A stretch of DNA of 64,000 nt from Frateuria aurantia DSM 6220 (GTDB lineage: Bacteria; Pseudomonadota; Gammaproteobacteria; Xanthomonadales; Rhodanobacteraceae), in contig NC_017033.1 in assembly GCF_000242255.2 (NCBI RefSeq), positions 2,305,110 through 2,369,109 of the forward strand, given 5' to 3'. The notes below the pieces were generated by a model. It did not search any database and was not told the origin of the DNA. It saw only the letters and a list, made by a program, of their open reading frames with translations. The position numbers were made by a program, and so were the translations under genes. The first letter of the stretch is position 1. Each line of letters starts with the position of its first letter. Below, one piece after another: positions 6,563-17,017 of this stretch.

Positions 6563-9226
6563 TTATCCCTGGTGACGATGCTGCAGCCACTGGCTCACCG
6601 CCGGCAGCCGCTGCTGGCGCAGGGTGATGCCGTACTGGATGCTCTCAATGGCCGAATCGACACTGCGGCGGGAGCCGCTGGCCATGTACTTGGCGGCAAA
6701 GGCCTGCAGCTTGTCGATCATCGCCGGGTCGGTCGATGCCGTGGCCAGTCGCGGATAAAAGGCCGCCGCGGCGCTGCCGTCGATCATGCCATCCAGCTGC
6801 GACTTGTGCTGCAGGGCGAAATCGTAGGCCAGCTCCGGATGCTGCCAGGACACCATCGAGACCATGCCGGCACTGTTGGTGGCGCCCGGCTCGTCGGTCA
6901 GCGCCAGTTGCAGCGCCTGTTTCGCCAGACCTTCGTCTTCGCTGCTGGCCAGCAGGCGATACAGACGATCACGGATCAGCGGCGTGGTTTCCGCACGCGC
7001 CTGGGCATGCATCTGCTGCCACTGGGCCGCATCGGCGTGCTCGGCCACCACCGCCAGCACCGTCTTGCGCAACGCCGCCGGCAGTGCCGCCGGATCCTTG
7101 ATCTGGGCCGCATAGAGGCGACGGGCCTCGGCCAGCACACCGGGCTCACCCATGCTGCCCAGCACCGCGATCAGCTGGGTCCGCAGCAAGGTTTCCGGCG
7201 CCAGCTCACCAGCCTTCACAGTCCAGCCCAGTCGATCAAGCTGCGGCTTCAGCTTGGCCATGGCATATGCCCGCAGGACGGCACGCTCGGCAGGCTGGCC
7301 CTTGTAGTCATTGTCCAAGGCCGACAGGTGGCCGGCGATATTGGCCCAGACCTGCGGGTCTGCACCGGCCGGCGTGGCATCGACCAGATCCAGATATTCA
7401 CTGACAGGCGCCCGCCCGGCCATGCCCAGTGCCCAGGTGTCCCCCATCAGACCGAGCTGGTCGATCGGCGCCACGTCCGCGAAATGCCGGCGAATCGCTG
7501 CCAGACCGGCGGGGGTATACAGGCTGCGGTAGTAACCGGCTTCACCGGCATTGATCAGAATCGCCCCGCAGCCCGGTACGCGAACGCTGGCCTCGCCCCG
7601 GTCCACCAGCAGATGCTGGGTCTTGCCGCCCAGCGGCTGGACCGTGACCGGAACATCCCAGTGCAGCGGCTTCTTGTCAGGGCGATCACGCGTGAACTCC
7701 CTTTGTTTCAGCTGCAAGGTCGTCACCCCGTTCAGGCATTCCTGCGAGGTCACCTCGATCATCGGAATGCCCGGCTGCAAGGTAAAGCCGTGCGCGACGG
7801 CCGTCACCGGCTTGCCGCCGGCCGTGGACTCCACCGCCTTCCACAAATCATCGGAGACCGCATTGCCATGCTCGTGGGCTTGCAGATAGCGGTGCACGCC
7901 CTGCCGCCAGGCTTGCGGGCCAACATAGTTCTCCAGCATCCGGATCACCGCTTCGCCCTTGCTGTAGGTGATGGTGTCGAAGGCTTCCCCGGCCTGCTCC
8001 ACCGTGGCGATATGCTGGATGATGGGATGAGTGCTGGCGATCGCGTCGCGGGACATAGCACCCTCGCGGACGCCGACAGCCTGGAGATTGGTGTGCCATT
8101 CCGGATGCAGCTGCGCCATGGTGCGATTTTCCATCCATGAAGCAAAACCTTCGTTCAGCCACAGATCGTCCCACCAGCGCATGGTGACCAGATCGCCGAA
8201 CCACTGATGGGCCATCTCGTGGGCGGCCGTGCTGAACACGGCTTCCTTGTCGCCTTGGGTCGAGAAGGAGGGATCCAGCAACAGGAAGTATTCGAAGGTG
8301 AAAATGGCGCCCCAGTTTTCCATGGCACCGAAGAACTGGCTGCTGCCCGGCGAGGCGATATTGTCCAGCTTGGGCAAGGGATATTTGATGCCGAAGTACT
8401 GGTTGTATTCATGCAGGATGGACTTGGCAGACTGCAGGGCGAAACCGGCCTGGTCCACCTTGCCCTGCTGGGTGATCACTCCGATCTGGGTGCCGTCGGA
8501 CTGGGTCGTCGCACGCTGGAAGTCGCCCAGACCGAAGAACAGCAGATAGCTGGACATCTTCGGCGTGGTTCCGAAATGCACGCTGGCCAGATGGCCATCC
8601 AGCTTGCGGCCGGTCGCCACCGGCATATTGCTGACCGCCATTTCGCCCTGCGGCACGATCGCGGTCAGATCAAAGGTCGCCTTGTAGGCCGGCTCGTCCC
8701 AGGACGGCATGAAACGGCGGGCATCGGAATTCTCGAACTGGGTGTACAGCGCCTGGCGCTTGCCATGGGTGCTGACATAGTTGATCACGAACAGGCCGTT
8801 CGGCTGGGTATTGATCTTGCCGCTGTAATCCAGTGCCAGGCGATAATGCCCGGCTGCCAGTGCCTGCTTGAAATGCACCGTGGCCGTCTGGGCCTGGGCA
8901 TTCACCGTGACATCGGCCGGCGTTCCAAGCACCTTGCCATTCACGTCCTGCAACTGGGCCTTGGCAAAGCTCAGATCCATGGCATTGAAGGTGATGCTGT
9001 CCGTGGGATGGCTGACTTCGATCGAAATCACCGCGCGACCGTCGAAGCTCATCTTGTCCAGATGCGGGGTGATGCTCAGCACGTAATGACTGGGCGTGAC
9101 ACCACGGGGCAGCTGGGTGGTCACCTGGGCCAGCGGGGCAGCAACCGCCGGAACGGTCTGTGCCGATGCCACGAACGGTGTGCCGGCGAGCGCCAGGGCG
9201 ATGGCAGTAACAAGCTTGAGACGCAT
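6563..9226 (-). CDS. exported M1-family metallo-aminopeptidase
   Basis: This 887-residue zinc aminopeptidase removes N-terminal residues from peptides. A clear signal peptide (LVTAIALALAGTPFVASA) directs it out of the cytoplasm, unlike cytosolic PepN. The substrate-binding GAMEN motif is near residue 300. The zinc site HEMAHQWFGD lies near 336, with the third ligand Glu in WLNEGFASWM about 19 residues later. An ERAP1-like alpha-helical C-terminal half follows. ATG 9226 is chosen because the signal peptide starts there and GAGG lies just upstream; the longer frame to 9385 runs through a low-complexity repeat. It is monocistronic with a strong terminator. Confidence 0.92.
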   Translation of the reverse strand: MRLKLVTAIALALAGTPFVASAQTVPAVAAPLAQVTTQLPRGVTPSHYVLSITPHLDKMSFDGRAVISIEVSHPTDSITFNAMDLSFAKAQLQDVNGKVLGTPADVTVNAQAQTATVHFKQALAAGHYRLALDYSGKINTQPNGLFVINYVSTHGKRQALYTQFENSDARRFMPSWDEPAYKATFDLTAIVPQGEMAVSNMPVATGRKLDGHLASVHFGTTPKMSSYLLFFGLGDFQRATTQSDGTQIGVITQQGKVDQAGFALQSAKSILHEYNQYFGIKYPLPKLDNIASPGSSQFFGAMENWGAIFTFEYFLLLDPSFSTQGDKEAVFSTAAHEMAHQWFGDLVTMRWWDDLWLNEGFASWMENRTMAQLHPEWHTNLQAVGVREGAMSRDAIASTHPIIQHIATVEQAGEAFDTITYSKGEAVIRMLENYVGPQAWRQGVHRYLQAHEHGNAVSDDLWKAVESTAGGKPVTAVAHGFTLQPGIPMIEVTSQECLNGVTTLQLKQREFTRDRPDKKPLHWDVPVTVQPLGGKTQHLLVDRGEASVRVPGCGAILINAGEAGYYRSLYTPAGLAAIRRHFADVAPIDQLGLMGDTWALGMAGRAPVSEYLDLVDATPAGADPQVWANIAGHLSALDNDYKGQPAERAVLRAYAMAKLKPQLDRLGWTVKAGELAPETLLRTQLIAVLGSMGEPGVLAEARRLYAAQIKDPAALPAALRKTVLAVVAEHADAAQWQQMHAQARAETTPLIRDRLYRLLASSEDEGLAKQALQLALTDEPGATNSAGMVSMVSWQHPELAYDFALQHKSQLDGMIDGSAAAAFYPRLATASTDPAMIDKLQAFAAKYMASGSRRSVDSAIESIQYGITLRQQRLPAVSQWLQHRHQG

Positions 9227-9340
9227 GAGTATCCTCGGATCGGTCGAAAGAAACGCCGTGGGCGCAGTACCCACCCACGTCACGCAATCTTTCATCTTGC
9301 AACGCATCCCGCCATGCAGGAAGGCCCGAAGGTCATGGCT

Positions 9341-9370
9341 GCCCGGCCTAGCCCGGCCTAGCCCGGCCCA
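9341..9370. repeat. 10-bp tandem repeat, three copies
   Basis: GCCCGGCCTA is repeated exactly twice, then once with one change (GCCCGGCCCA), followed by a degenerate unit GCCCAGCTCA. It sits between the sirtuin stop and the aminopeptidase start, about 115 bp upstream of the latter, so copy number could affect the promoter. Confidence 0.9.
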
Positions 9371-9377
9371 GCCCAGC

Positions 9378-10232
9378 TCAATCAAGCCACGCGGCGACCT
9401 CCCCGCAAGGCCGTTCGATCTTCAGACTGAACAGATCATCGGCCCGGGTGCGGCCCTGATTGATGGCCACGACCGGCAACCCCAGCCGCGCCGCCTCGCG
9501 GACCAGTCGATAGCCTGAATACACCATCAGGGACGAACCGATCACCAGCACCGCATCCGCTTCGGTCAGCGATGCCAAGGCCTGGGCTGGCCGCTCGGCC
9601 GGCAGGGCTTCGCCAAAGAACACCACATCGGGTTTCAGGATGCCGCCGCAATGCTCGCAATCCGGCACCCGGAAATCCATCGGACCGACAGACTGCCAGT
9701 CCATATCTCCGTCCGGAGCGCGACGCAAAGAGTCGGTGTCGGCGATATGCCCCGCCTGCTCCAGACGTGACTGCAGGGCTTCGCGCCCACTGATGGCTCC
9801 ACAGCCCAGGCAACGCACGCGATCCAGACGTCCATGCAGATCCAGCACCTGAGGACTGCCGGCCCGCTGGTGCAGGCCATCGACATTCTGGGTGACCAGC
9901 AAGCTCAGCCGACCGGCCCGTCCGGCCCGGGCCAGGGCATGATGCATGGCAGTGGGCTGTGCCGCGGCAAATCGTGGCCAACCCAGTCGACTGCGGATCC
10001 AGTAGCGTTGTCTGACCGTCGGCGAACGGGTGAAATCCTGCCAGGTCACCGGCGGAGGATGCTGCCAGGCGCCCTGCTGATCGCGATAGCAGGGAATCCC
10101 GGCCTCGGTACTGCAGCCTGCGCCGCTCAACACCCACCAGCGACGATGGCGCCGCCACAGGCTCTGCCAGGAGGCTTTCAAGGACTCCTGACCGGCCGCT
10201 GAGGCGGCGACATCAGAGCCAGCCTCCACCAT
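9378..10232 (-). CDS. SIR2-family NAD-dependent protein deacylase
   Basis: This 284-residue sirtuin removes acyl groups from lysines using NAD. The NAD-binding motif GAGCSTEAGIPCYRD lies near residue 37, TQNVDGLH near 112, and the catalytic His in LDLHG near 132. The four zinc cysteines are in CLGC and CEHC, with a long insert between the pairs. GIPCYRD and the insert resemble class II (SIRT4-like) rather than CobB-like class III enzymes. The start codon overlaps the fimT stop as TGATG, so translation is probably coupled to the pilus operon; an in-frame TTG at 10253 is the only earlier option. The target is unknown. Confidence 0.88.
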   Translation of the reverse strand: MVEAGSDVAASAAGQESLKASWQSLWRRHRRWWVLSGAGCSTEAGIPCYRDQQGAWQHPPPVTWQDFTRSPTVRQRYWIRSRLGWPRFAAAQPTAMHHALARAGRAGRLSLLVTQNVDGLHQRAGSPQVLDLHGRLDRVRCLGCGAISGREALQSRLEQAGHIADTDSLRRAPDGDMDWQSVGPMDFRVPDCEHCGGILKPDVVFFGEALPAERPAQALASLTEADAVLVIGSSLMVYSGYRLVREAARLGLPVVAINQGRTRADDLFSLKIERPCGEVAAWLD

Positions 10233-10828
10233 CACACGGCCGGTGCCGCGCAACTGGCCAGTACCCCAAGCACCTGCACATAGACCGAACCCTGGGCCGA
10301 AACGGTCAATACCCGTCCCGGCACCGCGGCCGTGCTTTGGCCGTTGCCGCTGCTGCCCGTCCGCCCGCAGAACTCGAACCCCGTGGCTGCCCCGCCCACC
10401 ACCTGCCCTTGCGGTCCGAAACTGATCGGCGTCGTCAACGCAGCCATGGCCGAGACATGGCTTTCGCCCTGCCCGACCCGCAGCAGGGTCATGGTGCCCC
10501 CCGTCGCATATACCTTGTTCGGGGCACCCGGCGTCGTGTAGATCAGCCAGCCCTGACTGTAATCATTGCCACCGGAGCAGGCGGCAGCGCTGCCGCCGCT
10601 GGGGCAGATCGAGACGCTGTACTGACGCAGCACAGCCTCGGTCCGGGCATAGGCCAGGGCCCCTTGCAAGGATCCTACCGCACTCTGCAGCTGATGCCGA
10701 CGCAGGGTCGTATAGAAATTGGGTACGGCAATCATCGCCAGAATGGCCATCACCGCCACGGTCACCATCAGTTCGATCAGGGTAAAACCCTGTACCGACC
10801 GTGCCGGGCGAATCGCCCCTGCCACCAT
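10232..10828 (-). CDS. fimT: type IV pilus minor pilin, FimT/GspH family
   Basis: This 198-residue pseudopilin carries a prepilin leader cut before FTLIELMV, with the conserved Glu5 and a hydrophobic helix (TVAVMAILAMIAVPNF). The globular part resembles GspH/FimT, with an SICPSG stretch and cysteine pairs. FimT-like minor pilins prime pilus assembly, and in some naturally competent bacteria they bind DNA. The start overlaps the pilE stop as TAATG, and the stop overlaps the sirtuin start, so it lies inside a tightly coupled operon. It could equally be called FimU; sequence alone does not separate the two. Confidence 0.85.
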   Translation of the reverse strand: MVAGAIRPARSVQGFTLIELMVTVAVMAILAMIAVPNFYTTLRRHQLQSAVGSLQGALAYARTEAVLRQYSVSICPSGGSAAACSGGNDYSQGWLIYTTPGAPNKVYATGGTMTLLRVGQGESHVSAMAALTTPISFGPQGQVVGGAATGFEFCGRTGSSGNGQSTAAVPGRVLTVSAQGSVYVQVLGVLASCAAPAV

Positions 10829-11250
10829 TACCAGCAACTGCCATTGGTCGTGGTACCGGCAGCCGTTCTGGCACCGGTATCGCTGACTGACAGCGCACCG
10901 CAGCCGTCGGTGGCCTGAGGCCCGCCACTGACCGGCGTAGCGGTGGCCTTGAAGTTGCTGCTGGTCGCGCTTGCCAGCGCCACCGAATAATACTGGTGGG
11001 CCGAATACAGCGGGCTGGCCGTGAAACCGACCGTGCTCAGGCTGCCGTAGCTGTTGTACGTCGCGTAATAACGCTCCTCCGCACCCGCCACCTGCATCAG
11101 GATCTGCTGGGCATCGCTGCGCCGCGCCCGCTGCATGTAACGACTGTAGTTGGGAATCGCGATCGCGGCCAGAATCGCGACAATGGCCACCACCACCATC
11201 AACTCGATCAGAGTGAAGCCATGCTCGCGGCGAAAATCATCAGTTTTCAT
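10828..11250 (-). CDS. pilE: type IV pilus minor pilin PilE
   Basis: This 140-residue pilin has leader [11 protein letters not shown], cleavage before [20 protein letters not shown], and the [16 protein letters not shown] helix typical of PilE. The short C-terminal domain has a cysteine pair (near DGCGAL and at the final SCW) suited to the disulfide-bonded D-region loop. The ATG lies inside the last codons of pilY1 (11-bp overlap), so it is translated from the same message. Minor pilins of this set form the tip complex that starts pilus assembly with PilY1. Confidence 0.9.
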   Translation of the reverse strand: MKTDDFRREHGFTLIELMVVVAIVAILAAIAIPNYSRYMQRARRSDAQQILMQVAGAEERYYATYNSYGSLSTVGFTASPLYSAHQYYSVALASATSSNFKATATPVSGGPQATDGCGALSVSDTGARTAAGTTTNGSCW

Positions 11251-14200
11251 AGTTGTTGAGGATACGCCAGGAACGGCGGCGACGCGTCGCTCCGTTGATG
11301 GATACCGTACTTGTCGTCGTGCCACTGGTGGTGGTGCCTGGAAAATACACCGTACCTCCGGAACCGGTGGCCCCGCTCAAGGATCCGGCACTGGCGGCAC
11401 CGGAAATATGACTCCCTGCCGCGGTGAAACCTGATGCCAGGCCCGTGCCGCTGAAATTGTTGCCCAGGGCGGCAGTACCGGTGGTGGCATCGAGCTCGAG
11501 GATGGAGCCACCCAACGCCGTGGTGCATGGATCGCTGGTCGCAGGAATCAAGGTGGTGAACACCACGGCATCGGTAGACAGTTGCAGATAGGGATTGACC
11601 ACCACCCGTTCGCCAGCCGTCTGATTCAGCAATACATACCAACCACCGGCCGTCGCAGGCACGGCATTGCTGCTGACACCGATCACTCCGGTACTGCTGG
11701 TACTCAGGGTCTGCTGTACCAGACTGGGCAGCGTCCATGCAGTGGCCGTGGAGTTTCCCGGATCGCGCACGGCGACGATGCCCTGCACGGTGGTATCTGC
11801 AGTATCGGCCGTACTGAGAAAACGTCCCGTACCGAAAATCACCATGAAATAGGATGAGGTCGGATCGGCGACCAGACGTGGCTGGGTGGTGATCGATTGC
11901 GCGGCCACCGTGGTCGGTGCGTAAATCCGGCTGACTCCCGCCGTCTGGCTGGTGGAGGACAGGTTGGCCGAGGAGAAATCGAAACGCCATAAATTGCCGG
12001 CCAGATCGCCTGCAAAACCGACATCGGCCACCTGATCACCGTTGTAGTCTCCGAGCACGACAGTGGACAAGCCATAGCTGGTCACCCCCGATGGCGTACG
12101 TATCTCCTTGATCAAGGCTCCCGTCTGGGCATTGAGCACAAACAGCGAACTGTAGGTATTGCTGGCCGCCGCCGCCGTGCTGTTGTCAGGGAAGTAACCG
12201 CCAGGCACCAGCACCACCCACAGCCCATTGGCCAGACGGCCTATGGTAGGGGTACCAAAGGTATAGCCCAGATTGGCTGGCGCGCCATTGCTCGCTGTGC
12301 TGCTGCTGTTGAATTCCCAGAGGATTTTGCCGGCCACGGCCGAGGTACTGGTCATTGCGGCGGGATCAGTCACGTCAATGGCGTAGATGCCCCGTCCGCC
12401 GTAACGCAGGCCACCGACAAGAATGGTATGCCAGCCCTTGCTGCTGCCATTGCTGCCGGATGCGGAGAAGAACACATCGCCCTGTACCGGCGTGCCGTCC
12501 ACCGTCGGTGTAAAACTGTAACTGTTGAGCTTGGTCTGCGCCGGGAGATTGGCATAGACGCTGCTGGGCAGAAAGCCCCACAACTCACGGCCTGGAGATC
12601 CGCCGGAAGTACGCGCATCGAAGGCATGCAACATGCCGTCATTGGCCGCCGCATACAGCACCCCTTGGCGCGACGCATAGGTCGAGACAAAATTCGAATA
12701 GGCGTAGCTGCTACTGCTCGCCAATGCCAAGGCTTCGGGTGAGCCACTGGGAAACGTATTGCTCAGTCCTGCACTGGGCGCACCGACATAGACCGGCTGG
12801 GCGTTGAAGATCGGCCCCAGCAAACTTGTCCTCGACCGGAACAAGGTTCCCTCGCTGCTGCGCACGCCACTGAGCCAGCTCACCCGCGCAGAACCGTTGC
12901 CGTCGCTGCTGCCGCCGCTGCCGTCCGGGGAATTGAGTATCGCCTGCTCGCTCGAACTGAGACCGGACCAGTTGAAGGCGATGCCGGTACCGGCCCCTGG
13001 CCCGGAGGTGGTTACCAGCACGCGCGGATCGGAAGTCAGATCACGTTTGGTCAGCAAGGAGCCGGCCTCCCACAGATTGGCCCCAATCACTCCGGTGGCG
13101 CCTACGGACTCCGCAGCCAACGTACCGGTCCAGGAGGTGGTGTTGTAACCGGCCAGATAAGCCACGGAATTGCTCGTCAAGGTCTGGGCGTTCAGACTGA
13201 CATTGAGTGAGGAGCTGCTGCTGGCGATCACTGAAGCCAGAATCGTGCTTAGCGAGTTGTACAGCGTGGTCGGGTCGGAGGCGCTGAAATAGCCACCACG
13301 GGAATTGAGCGCGGCATGCCAGGTATCATCGATATTGGTGGCTCCACCGGCCGTAGTCGGTGTCGGCCAGGCCTGCTGCCCCGTACGCAAGGCAAGCAGG
13401 GTCGCCGCATTGTTCGTCAAGGTCCCCGTGGCTCCCAAGGTAACCATGTACTGTGAAATATGCTGCCAGGTGGCCGGATCATTCGCGGGATTGAAATAGA
13501 CCTCCCGATTGGATCCTGGACTGGTGCTGCTCACACTGGCAGTGCTCGCCGTGACCCCCGTGGTGAGATCCGGGTAATAAGCCGGCACATTGTTTTGAGG
13601 CAGCAGGTCCGGTCGAAGATTGGTGGCCCAGCCGCTGAAAGCAATATTGGCCAGCGAGGCCGGAAAACTTGATGACTCATTCCAGTAGACGGCGCTTGTC
13701 TGCTGCCCGACGGTGTAGGCCGTATTGTCTGGCAAAGTCGTCGAAGTCGAGTCCCGCACGGTCGGTGTCGATGGCGAATCAGCATTCCAATAGCCATCGG
13801 TCACCAGCATGTTGAAATTCTTGCGGCAAGCCAGCTCGGTCGGGGTGCTGGTACTGTCATTCCACAATGGTGCCGCACCTCGAGTCGCATTCGACGTGGC
13901 ACTGAGCTTCTGGCCATAGAATTTGGCCACGGTCTGCAAGGCCACTCGGGTCGGCGTGCTGCCGCTGGCCGGTACGCCATAGACCCAGTTCATGAACTTG
14001 CTGCGCCAGCAGCTGTCGCTGCTGATGGTGGTGGAACTGCAGCCAGTTGATGCATTGACCAGCGGCAGAATGCCGCTGGGAGCGCTGCTGCCCAACAAGG
14101 TGAGCGGGCCGTAGGCCAGGCCCTGGTACTGGCCGGCACTGGTGTTGTAGGCACTGCTTGCCGTCTGGCTCTGCAGGGTCTGCCAACCGACGCGCACCGC

Positions 14201-15145
14201 ACTGTCACCCAATGAGCCGAAGACCCGCCCGATACCACCGCGGGCCATCAGATTGCGGGTGCGATAATAGCTGTACCAGATTGCGAAATTGGCCTTCACG
14301 GCATCCGAGGCATTGGCCAGCGAATGATAGGTGCAATTGGATGTAGAACTGCAGCTGTAATAAAAGCCACCCGGATCGGTGGTGGTGGTGGTGGTGGTCG
14401 TCGTACCCGTGGTGGTATACGAACAAATAAGAAAACTGCAGCTTATTGTGGTGGTCGTGGTGGTGCCGTTGTTGGTAAAGGTGCCCTCAGGAGGGCAGTC
14501 TGAACTGAAGAAACCCCTGTAGCACGAGCCACTCTTGGGCTGCAATGCAACAGTACTGGTGACGGTTACCGTGCCACGCAAGCTGGCTGGAATATCCAGC
14601 TGGGAACAGACTCCGTTACTGGTGTTGTACCAGCCACCGGGCTCATTTGCATCGCGCGGACAAGGCGAATTGCCGGCATAGACATTGCTGAGATAGCCAG
14701 TATAAAAACTGGTGCTGAGGTTCTGGTAAGCCGGCGTCAGATAACTGCCATTGTTCGGGCTCCAGCAACCGGCACTGACCAGGCTGGCGCAGTAACCATC
14801 ACGAGGGGCATGAGTATAGGTCGGCACGACCATTGTCCCGCCCGGTGGTGGTGGCGGTACGGTATAGGTGATATCGGGATTGAAATACAGCGGATTGTAA
14901 CTGGACGAATAATAAAAGGACTGGTTGTATTCGCCGTCCATCGAGTCGGGAATCGAGGTCGAATTCATCGAACCCGAATCATCGAAGGTCACCACGATAT
15001 TGGGTGCCACTCGCGTCGTCACACTGGGCGGCGTGCTGCTGATGGTCACCGTATTGGCCAGCAACGCGCTCCCACTGAACATGGCCAGCACCAAGGCGAC
15101 CAGCACTTGTGCGGAAAGGCGACACACCCCGGCAAAAGAACTCAT
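11240..15145 (-). CDS. pilY1: type IV pilus tip-associated protein PilY1
   Basis: This 1301-residue secreted protein caps type IV pili and links surface contact to adhesion and retraction. A signal peptide of about 30 residues ends SALLA. The N-terminal von Willebrand A-like domain has an intact MIDAS start DDSGSM at 55-60. A Thr-rich low-complexity tract lies near residues 225-255. The C-terminal half is the PilC/PilY1 beta-propeller, with the calcium-binding loop DYNGDQVAD near 1030. It lies 7 bp after pilX and overlaps pilE. The many cysteines in the N-terminal third suggest disulfides. The last residues ([14 protein letters not shown]) are unusually basic. Confidence 0.93.
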   Translation of the reverse strand: MSSFAGVCRLSAQVLVALVLAMFSGSALLANTVTISSTPPSVTTRVAPNIVVTFDDSGSMNSTSIPDSMDGEYNQSFYYSSSYNPLYFNPDITYTVPPPPPGGTMVVPTYTHAPRDGYCASLVSAGCWSPNNGSYLTPAYQNLSTSFYTGYLSNVYAGNSPCPRDANEPGGWYNTSNGVCSQLDIPASLRGTVTVTSTVALQPKSGSCYRGFFSSDCPPEGTFTNNGTTTTTTISCSFLICSYTTTGTTTTTTTTTDPGGFYYSCSSTSNCTYHSLANASDAVKANFAIWYSYYRTRNLMARGGIGRVFGSLGDSAVRVGWQTLQSQTASSAYNTSAGQYQGLAYGPLTLLGSSAPSGILPLVNASTGCSSTTISSDSCWRSKFMNWVYGVPASGSTPTRVALQTVAKFYGQKLSATSNATRGAAPLWNDSTSTPTELACRKNFNMLVTDGYWNADSPSTPTVRDSTSTTLPDNTAYTVGQQTSAVYWNESSSFPASLANIAFSGWATNLRPDLLPQNNVPAYYPDLTTGVTASTASVSSTSPGSNREVYFNPANDPATWQHISQYMVTLGATGTLTNNAATLLALRTGQQAWPTPTTAGGATNIDDTWHAALNSRGGYFSASDPTTLYNSLSTILASVIASSSSSLNVSLNAQTLTSNSVAYLAGYNTTSWTGTLAAESVGATGVIGANLWEAGSLLTKRDLTSDPRVLVTTSGPGAGTGIAFNWSGLSSSEQAILNSPDGSGGSSDGNGSARVSWLSGVRSSEGTLFRSRTSLLGPIFNAQPVYVGAPSAGLSNTFPSGSPEALALASSSSYAYSNFVSTYASRQGVLYAAANDGMLHAFDARTSGGSPGRELWGFLPSSVYANLPAQTKLNSYSFTPTVDGTPVQGDVFFSASGSNGSSKGWHTILVGGLRYGGRGIYAIDVTDPAAMTSTSAVAGKILWEFNSSSTASNGAPANLGYTFGTPTIGRLANGLWVVLVPGGYFPDNSTAAAASNTYSSLFVLNAQTGALIKEIRTPSGVTSYGLSTVVLGDYNGDQVADVGFAGDLAGNLWRFDFSSANLSSTSQTAGVSRIYAPTTVAAQSITTQPRLVADPTSSYFMVIFGTGRFLSTADTADTTVQGIVAVRDPGNSTATAWTLPSLVQQTLSTSSTGVIGVSSNAVPATAGGWYVLLNQTAGERVVVNPYLQLSTDAVVFTTLIPATSDPCTTALGGSILELDATTGTAALGNNFSGTGLASGFTAAGSHISGAASAGSLSGATGSGGTVYFPGTTTSGTTTSTVSINGATRRRRSWRILNNYEN
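14378..14398. repeat. GGT trinucleotide repeat inside pilY1
   Basis: Seven consecutive GGT units on the plus strand read as ACC (Thr) codons in pilY1. A second run of degenerate Thr codons lies near 14447-14478. Changes in unit number would lengthen the Thr tract without breaking the frame. Confidence 0.9.
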
Positions 15146-15152
15146 GGCGCCC

Positions 15153-15731
15153 TCAACTCAGACCGCAGGATTCAAGCACGGTAGCGGCAAACGTCGACTC
15201 CACCACCCGGATAATATTCGGATTGCCGCCCGTGGCACGCGCCGTGATCCGGTACATATAGGCCATGCCGGTACTGGCGCCCGATTGTCCGACCTCGACC
15301 GCCTGGCTGGCCCCCTGACCCGGCAGGCGATCCGGCCCCAGATATTCGATGATATAGACGGGATTGTAGGCCAAGGCATTGACGCCGCCGACACTGGTAT
15401 AGTCCATCGGACGATAACTGGTGCCGCCGGTGGTAAACCAGCCGGTGGCATGCCGAAAATTCAGCACGGTGCTGCCAACTGTTCTGCTGGAGTCATAACA
15501 GGGAACCGCGTTGCCTTGGAACAACTGCCATTCGGCACCGCGCAAGGCCGTCTCGGCACTCCATTGCGCCTGCATGGCACTGCGCATGGCCCCGGCCATC
15601 CGTTCCTGCAGCAAGGAGCGCCCTGAAGCGACCAGCGCCATCAGGGTCAGCAGCAGCAGAAAGACCAGTGCGACCACCAGCACGACGCCTTGCTGCTCCC
15701 GTCTTGAACGCGGCAGGCCGTTTCGAGTCAT
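15153..15731 (-). CDS. pilX: type IV pilus assembly protein PilX
   Basis: This 192-residue protein starts MTRNGLPRSRREQQ and continues into a single hydrophobic helix (VVLVVALVFLLLLTLMALVA), the PilX N-terminal pattern that lacks the canonical pilin Glu5. The segment SAETALRGAEWQL is the usual PilX/PilV family continuation. PilX joins the minor-pilin tip complex. ATG 15731 is chosen because it overlaps the pilW stop as ATGA; the longer open frame upstream lacks this sequence type. It ends 7 bp before pilY1. Confidence 0.88.
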   Translation of the reverse strand: MTRNGLPRSRREQQGVVLVVALVFLLLLTLMALVASGRSLLQERMAGAMRSAMQAQWSAETALRGAEWQLFQGNAVPCYDSSRTVGSTVLNFRHATGWFTTGGTSYRPMDYTSVGGVNALAYNPVYIIEYLGPDRLPGQGASQAVEVGQSGASTGMAYMYRITARATGGNPNIIRVVESTFAATVLESCGLS

Positions 15732-17017
15732 GGATTGACATTCCGCAAGGCTACCGTGGTGGAAAAGGCACGCCGTATCATCGGCACCGGAAAACCCTGA
15801 CTGCTCGGCGTGATGGCATGCGCCGATGGTGCCATCAGGGCAGTCCCATCCGGCAGATAGACATAATTCTGCAGACTGGCAGGCAGCGAATAGAGCGGTG
15901 ACTCCCCGTCCATCAGGATATTGATCCGGATGCTCTGCACGAATCGCCACAGGCAACCCGGCGTGGTGGCCAGCGGATAACGCTCCACGGCCGGGCAGGT
16001 ACTGACACTGTCGACCTGGAGCGCCGTCATGTATTGCATCTTGCCCTGACTGTTGATCACTCCGTAACTGAAATCGAGTCGCTCGATGCCGCGGATGACT
16101 TCGGCGCCCGAAGAGTCACCGTTCAATCTTCTCATCAAAGCTCCGGTGGTATGACCATTGCCGTCACTGACCACCTGCAGATAATAGGTAACGTTCACGA
16201 GGTCCTGATTGAGATCGAACAATCGCGGCGCCAGCCCTGAAGGCGTGGTGATGCCTGGATAATCGATGCCTACCGAAAATCCGTTGCCGTTCAGCGTGCC
16301 CCTGAATACCTGCGCGGCATTGCAGTCGGCCAGCATCATGATATGCCCGCCCATCAGAGTGTCTGTCTCGGTACTCTGCGGAACGATCACGATCGACGTG
16401 ACGTAGTTGCCGGTGGTCACGACCTTGCTGGAGTTCCCGTCAATCGCCCAGCCGCCATTGCTGTTGAGATAGCGCAGCGTCAAAACGTCGGAGCCTATCA
16501 CCCGGTTGCCTACGTTGGTGCCGAACGGCGGAAGTCCGGTCCCCCCTGCGGCAGGATCCACGGGGCTGCAGGAGCCCGGACCGCAATCATAACCTCGCAT
16601 GTACAGGAACGACGGCCAGCTGTAAGGCGCCGCCGGCACGGCCGGATAGGCATTGGCGGAACTGCCCCCGAAAGGCGTGGTCAGATCCTTCAATACGCTC
16701 GAGATATCACTGACATAAACCTGTGGCGTGCGCAGATAGGCATCCATTTTCAGACCGCTGGCGGTCGCCACACTGGCCCCGCCGACGCTGGCGCAATACT
16801 GGGCATTGCCCATGCTGAGATCTTCGCTCAGGCGCGAGAGGGCAAACCGGCCATCTTCCTGCAAGGTGGCCTGCAAGGCCTGCTGCCGGCTGTTCCCGGA
16901 GGTGGACAGAAACACGCTGATGATCCCTCCGGTCAGCAACAGGCCCAGCAGCATGGCCACCATCAGCTCGATCAGACTTAAGCCCGACTGTCGGTACTGA
17001 AACCTGAATGGGATCAC
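15728..17017 (-). CDS. pilW: type IV pilus minor pilin PilW
   Basis: This 429-residue large minor pilin has a short leader and prepilin site in QSGLSLIELMVAMLLGLLL. The GTG start at 17017 overlaps the pilV stop as GTGA, the usual coupling in this operon; the ATG further upstream would add unrelated residues. Scattered cysteines (CGPGSC, CNAAQ, CPAVE, CLWRF) may stabilise its large extracellular domain. PilW bridges PilX, PilV and PilY1 at the pilus tip. Confidence 0.88.
   Translation of the reverse strand: MIPFRFQYRQSGLSLIELMVAMLLGLLLTGGIISVFLSTSGNSRQQALQATLQEDGRFALSRLSEDLSMGNAQYCASVGGASVATASGLKMDAYLRTPQVYVSDISSVLKDLTTPFGGSSANAYPAVPAAPYSWPSFLYMRGYDCGPGSCSPVDPAAGGTGLPPFGTNVGNRVIGSDVLTLRYLNSNGGWAIDGNSSKVVTTGNYVTSIVIVPQSTETDTLMGGHIMMLADCNAAQVFRGTLNGNGFSVGIDYPGITTPSGLAPRLFDLNQDLVNVTYYLQVVSDGNGHTTGALMRRLNGDSSGAEVIRGIERLDFSYGVINSQGKMQYMTALQVDSVSTCPAVERYPLATTPGCLWRFVQSIRINILMDGESPLYSLPASLQNYVYLPDGTALMAPSAHAITPSSQGFPVPMIRRAFSTTVALRNVNP

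Noticed and set aside
6557-8140. Long plus-strand open frame opposite the M1 aminopeptidase
   Set aside because: Composition is typical antisense shadow and the aminopeptidase motifs lie on the other strand.
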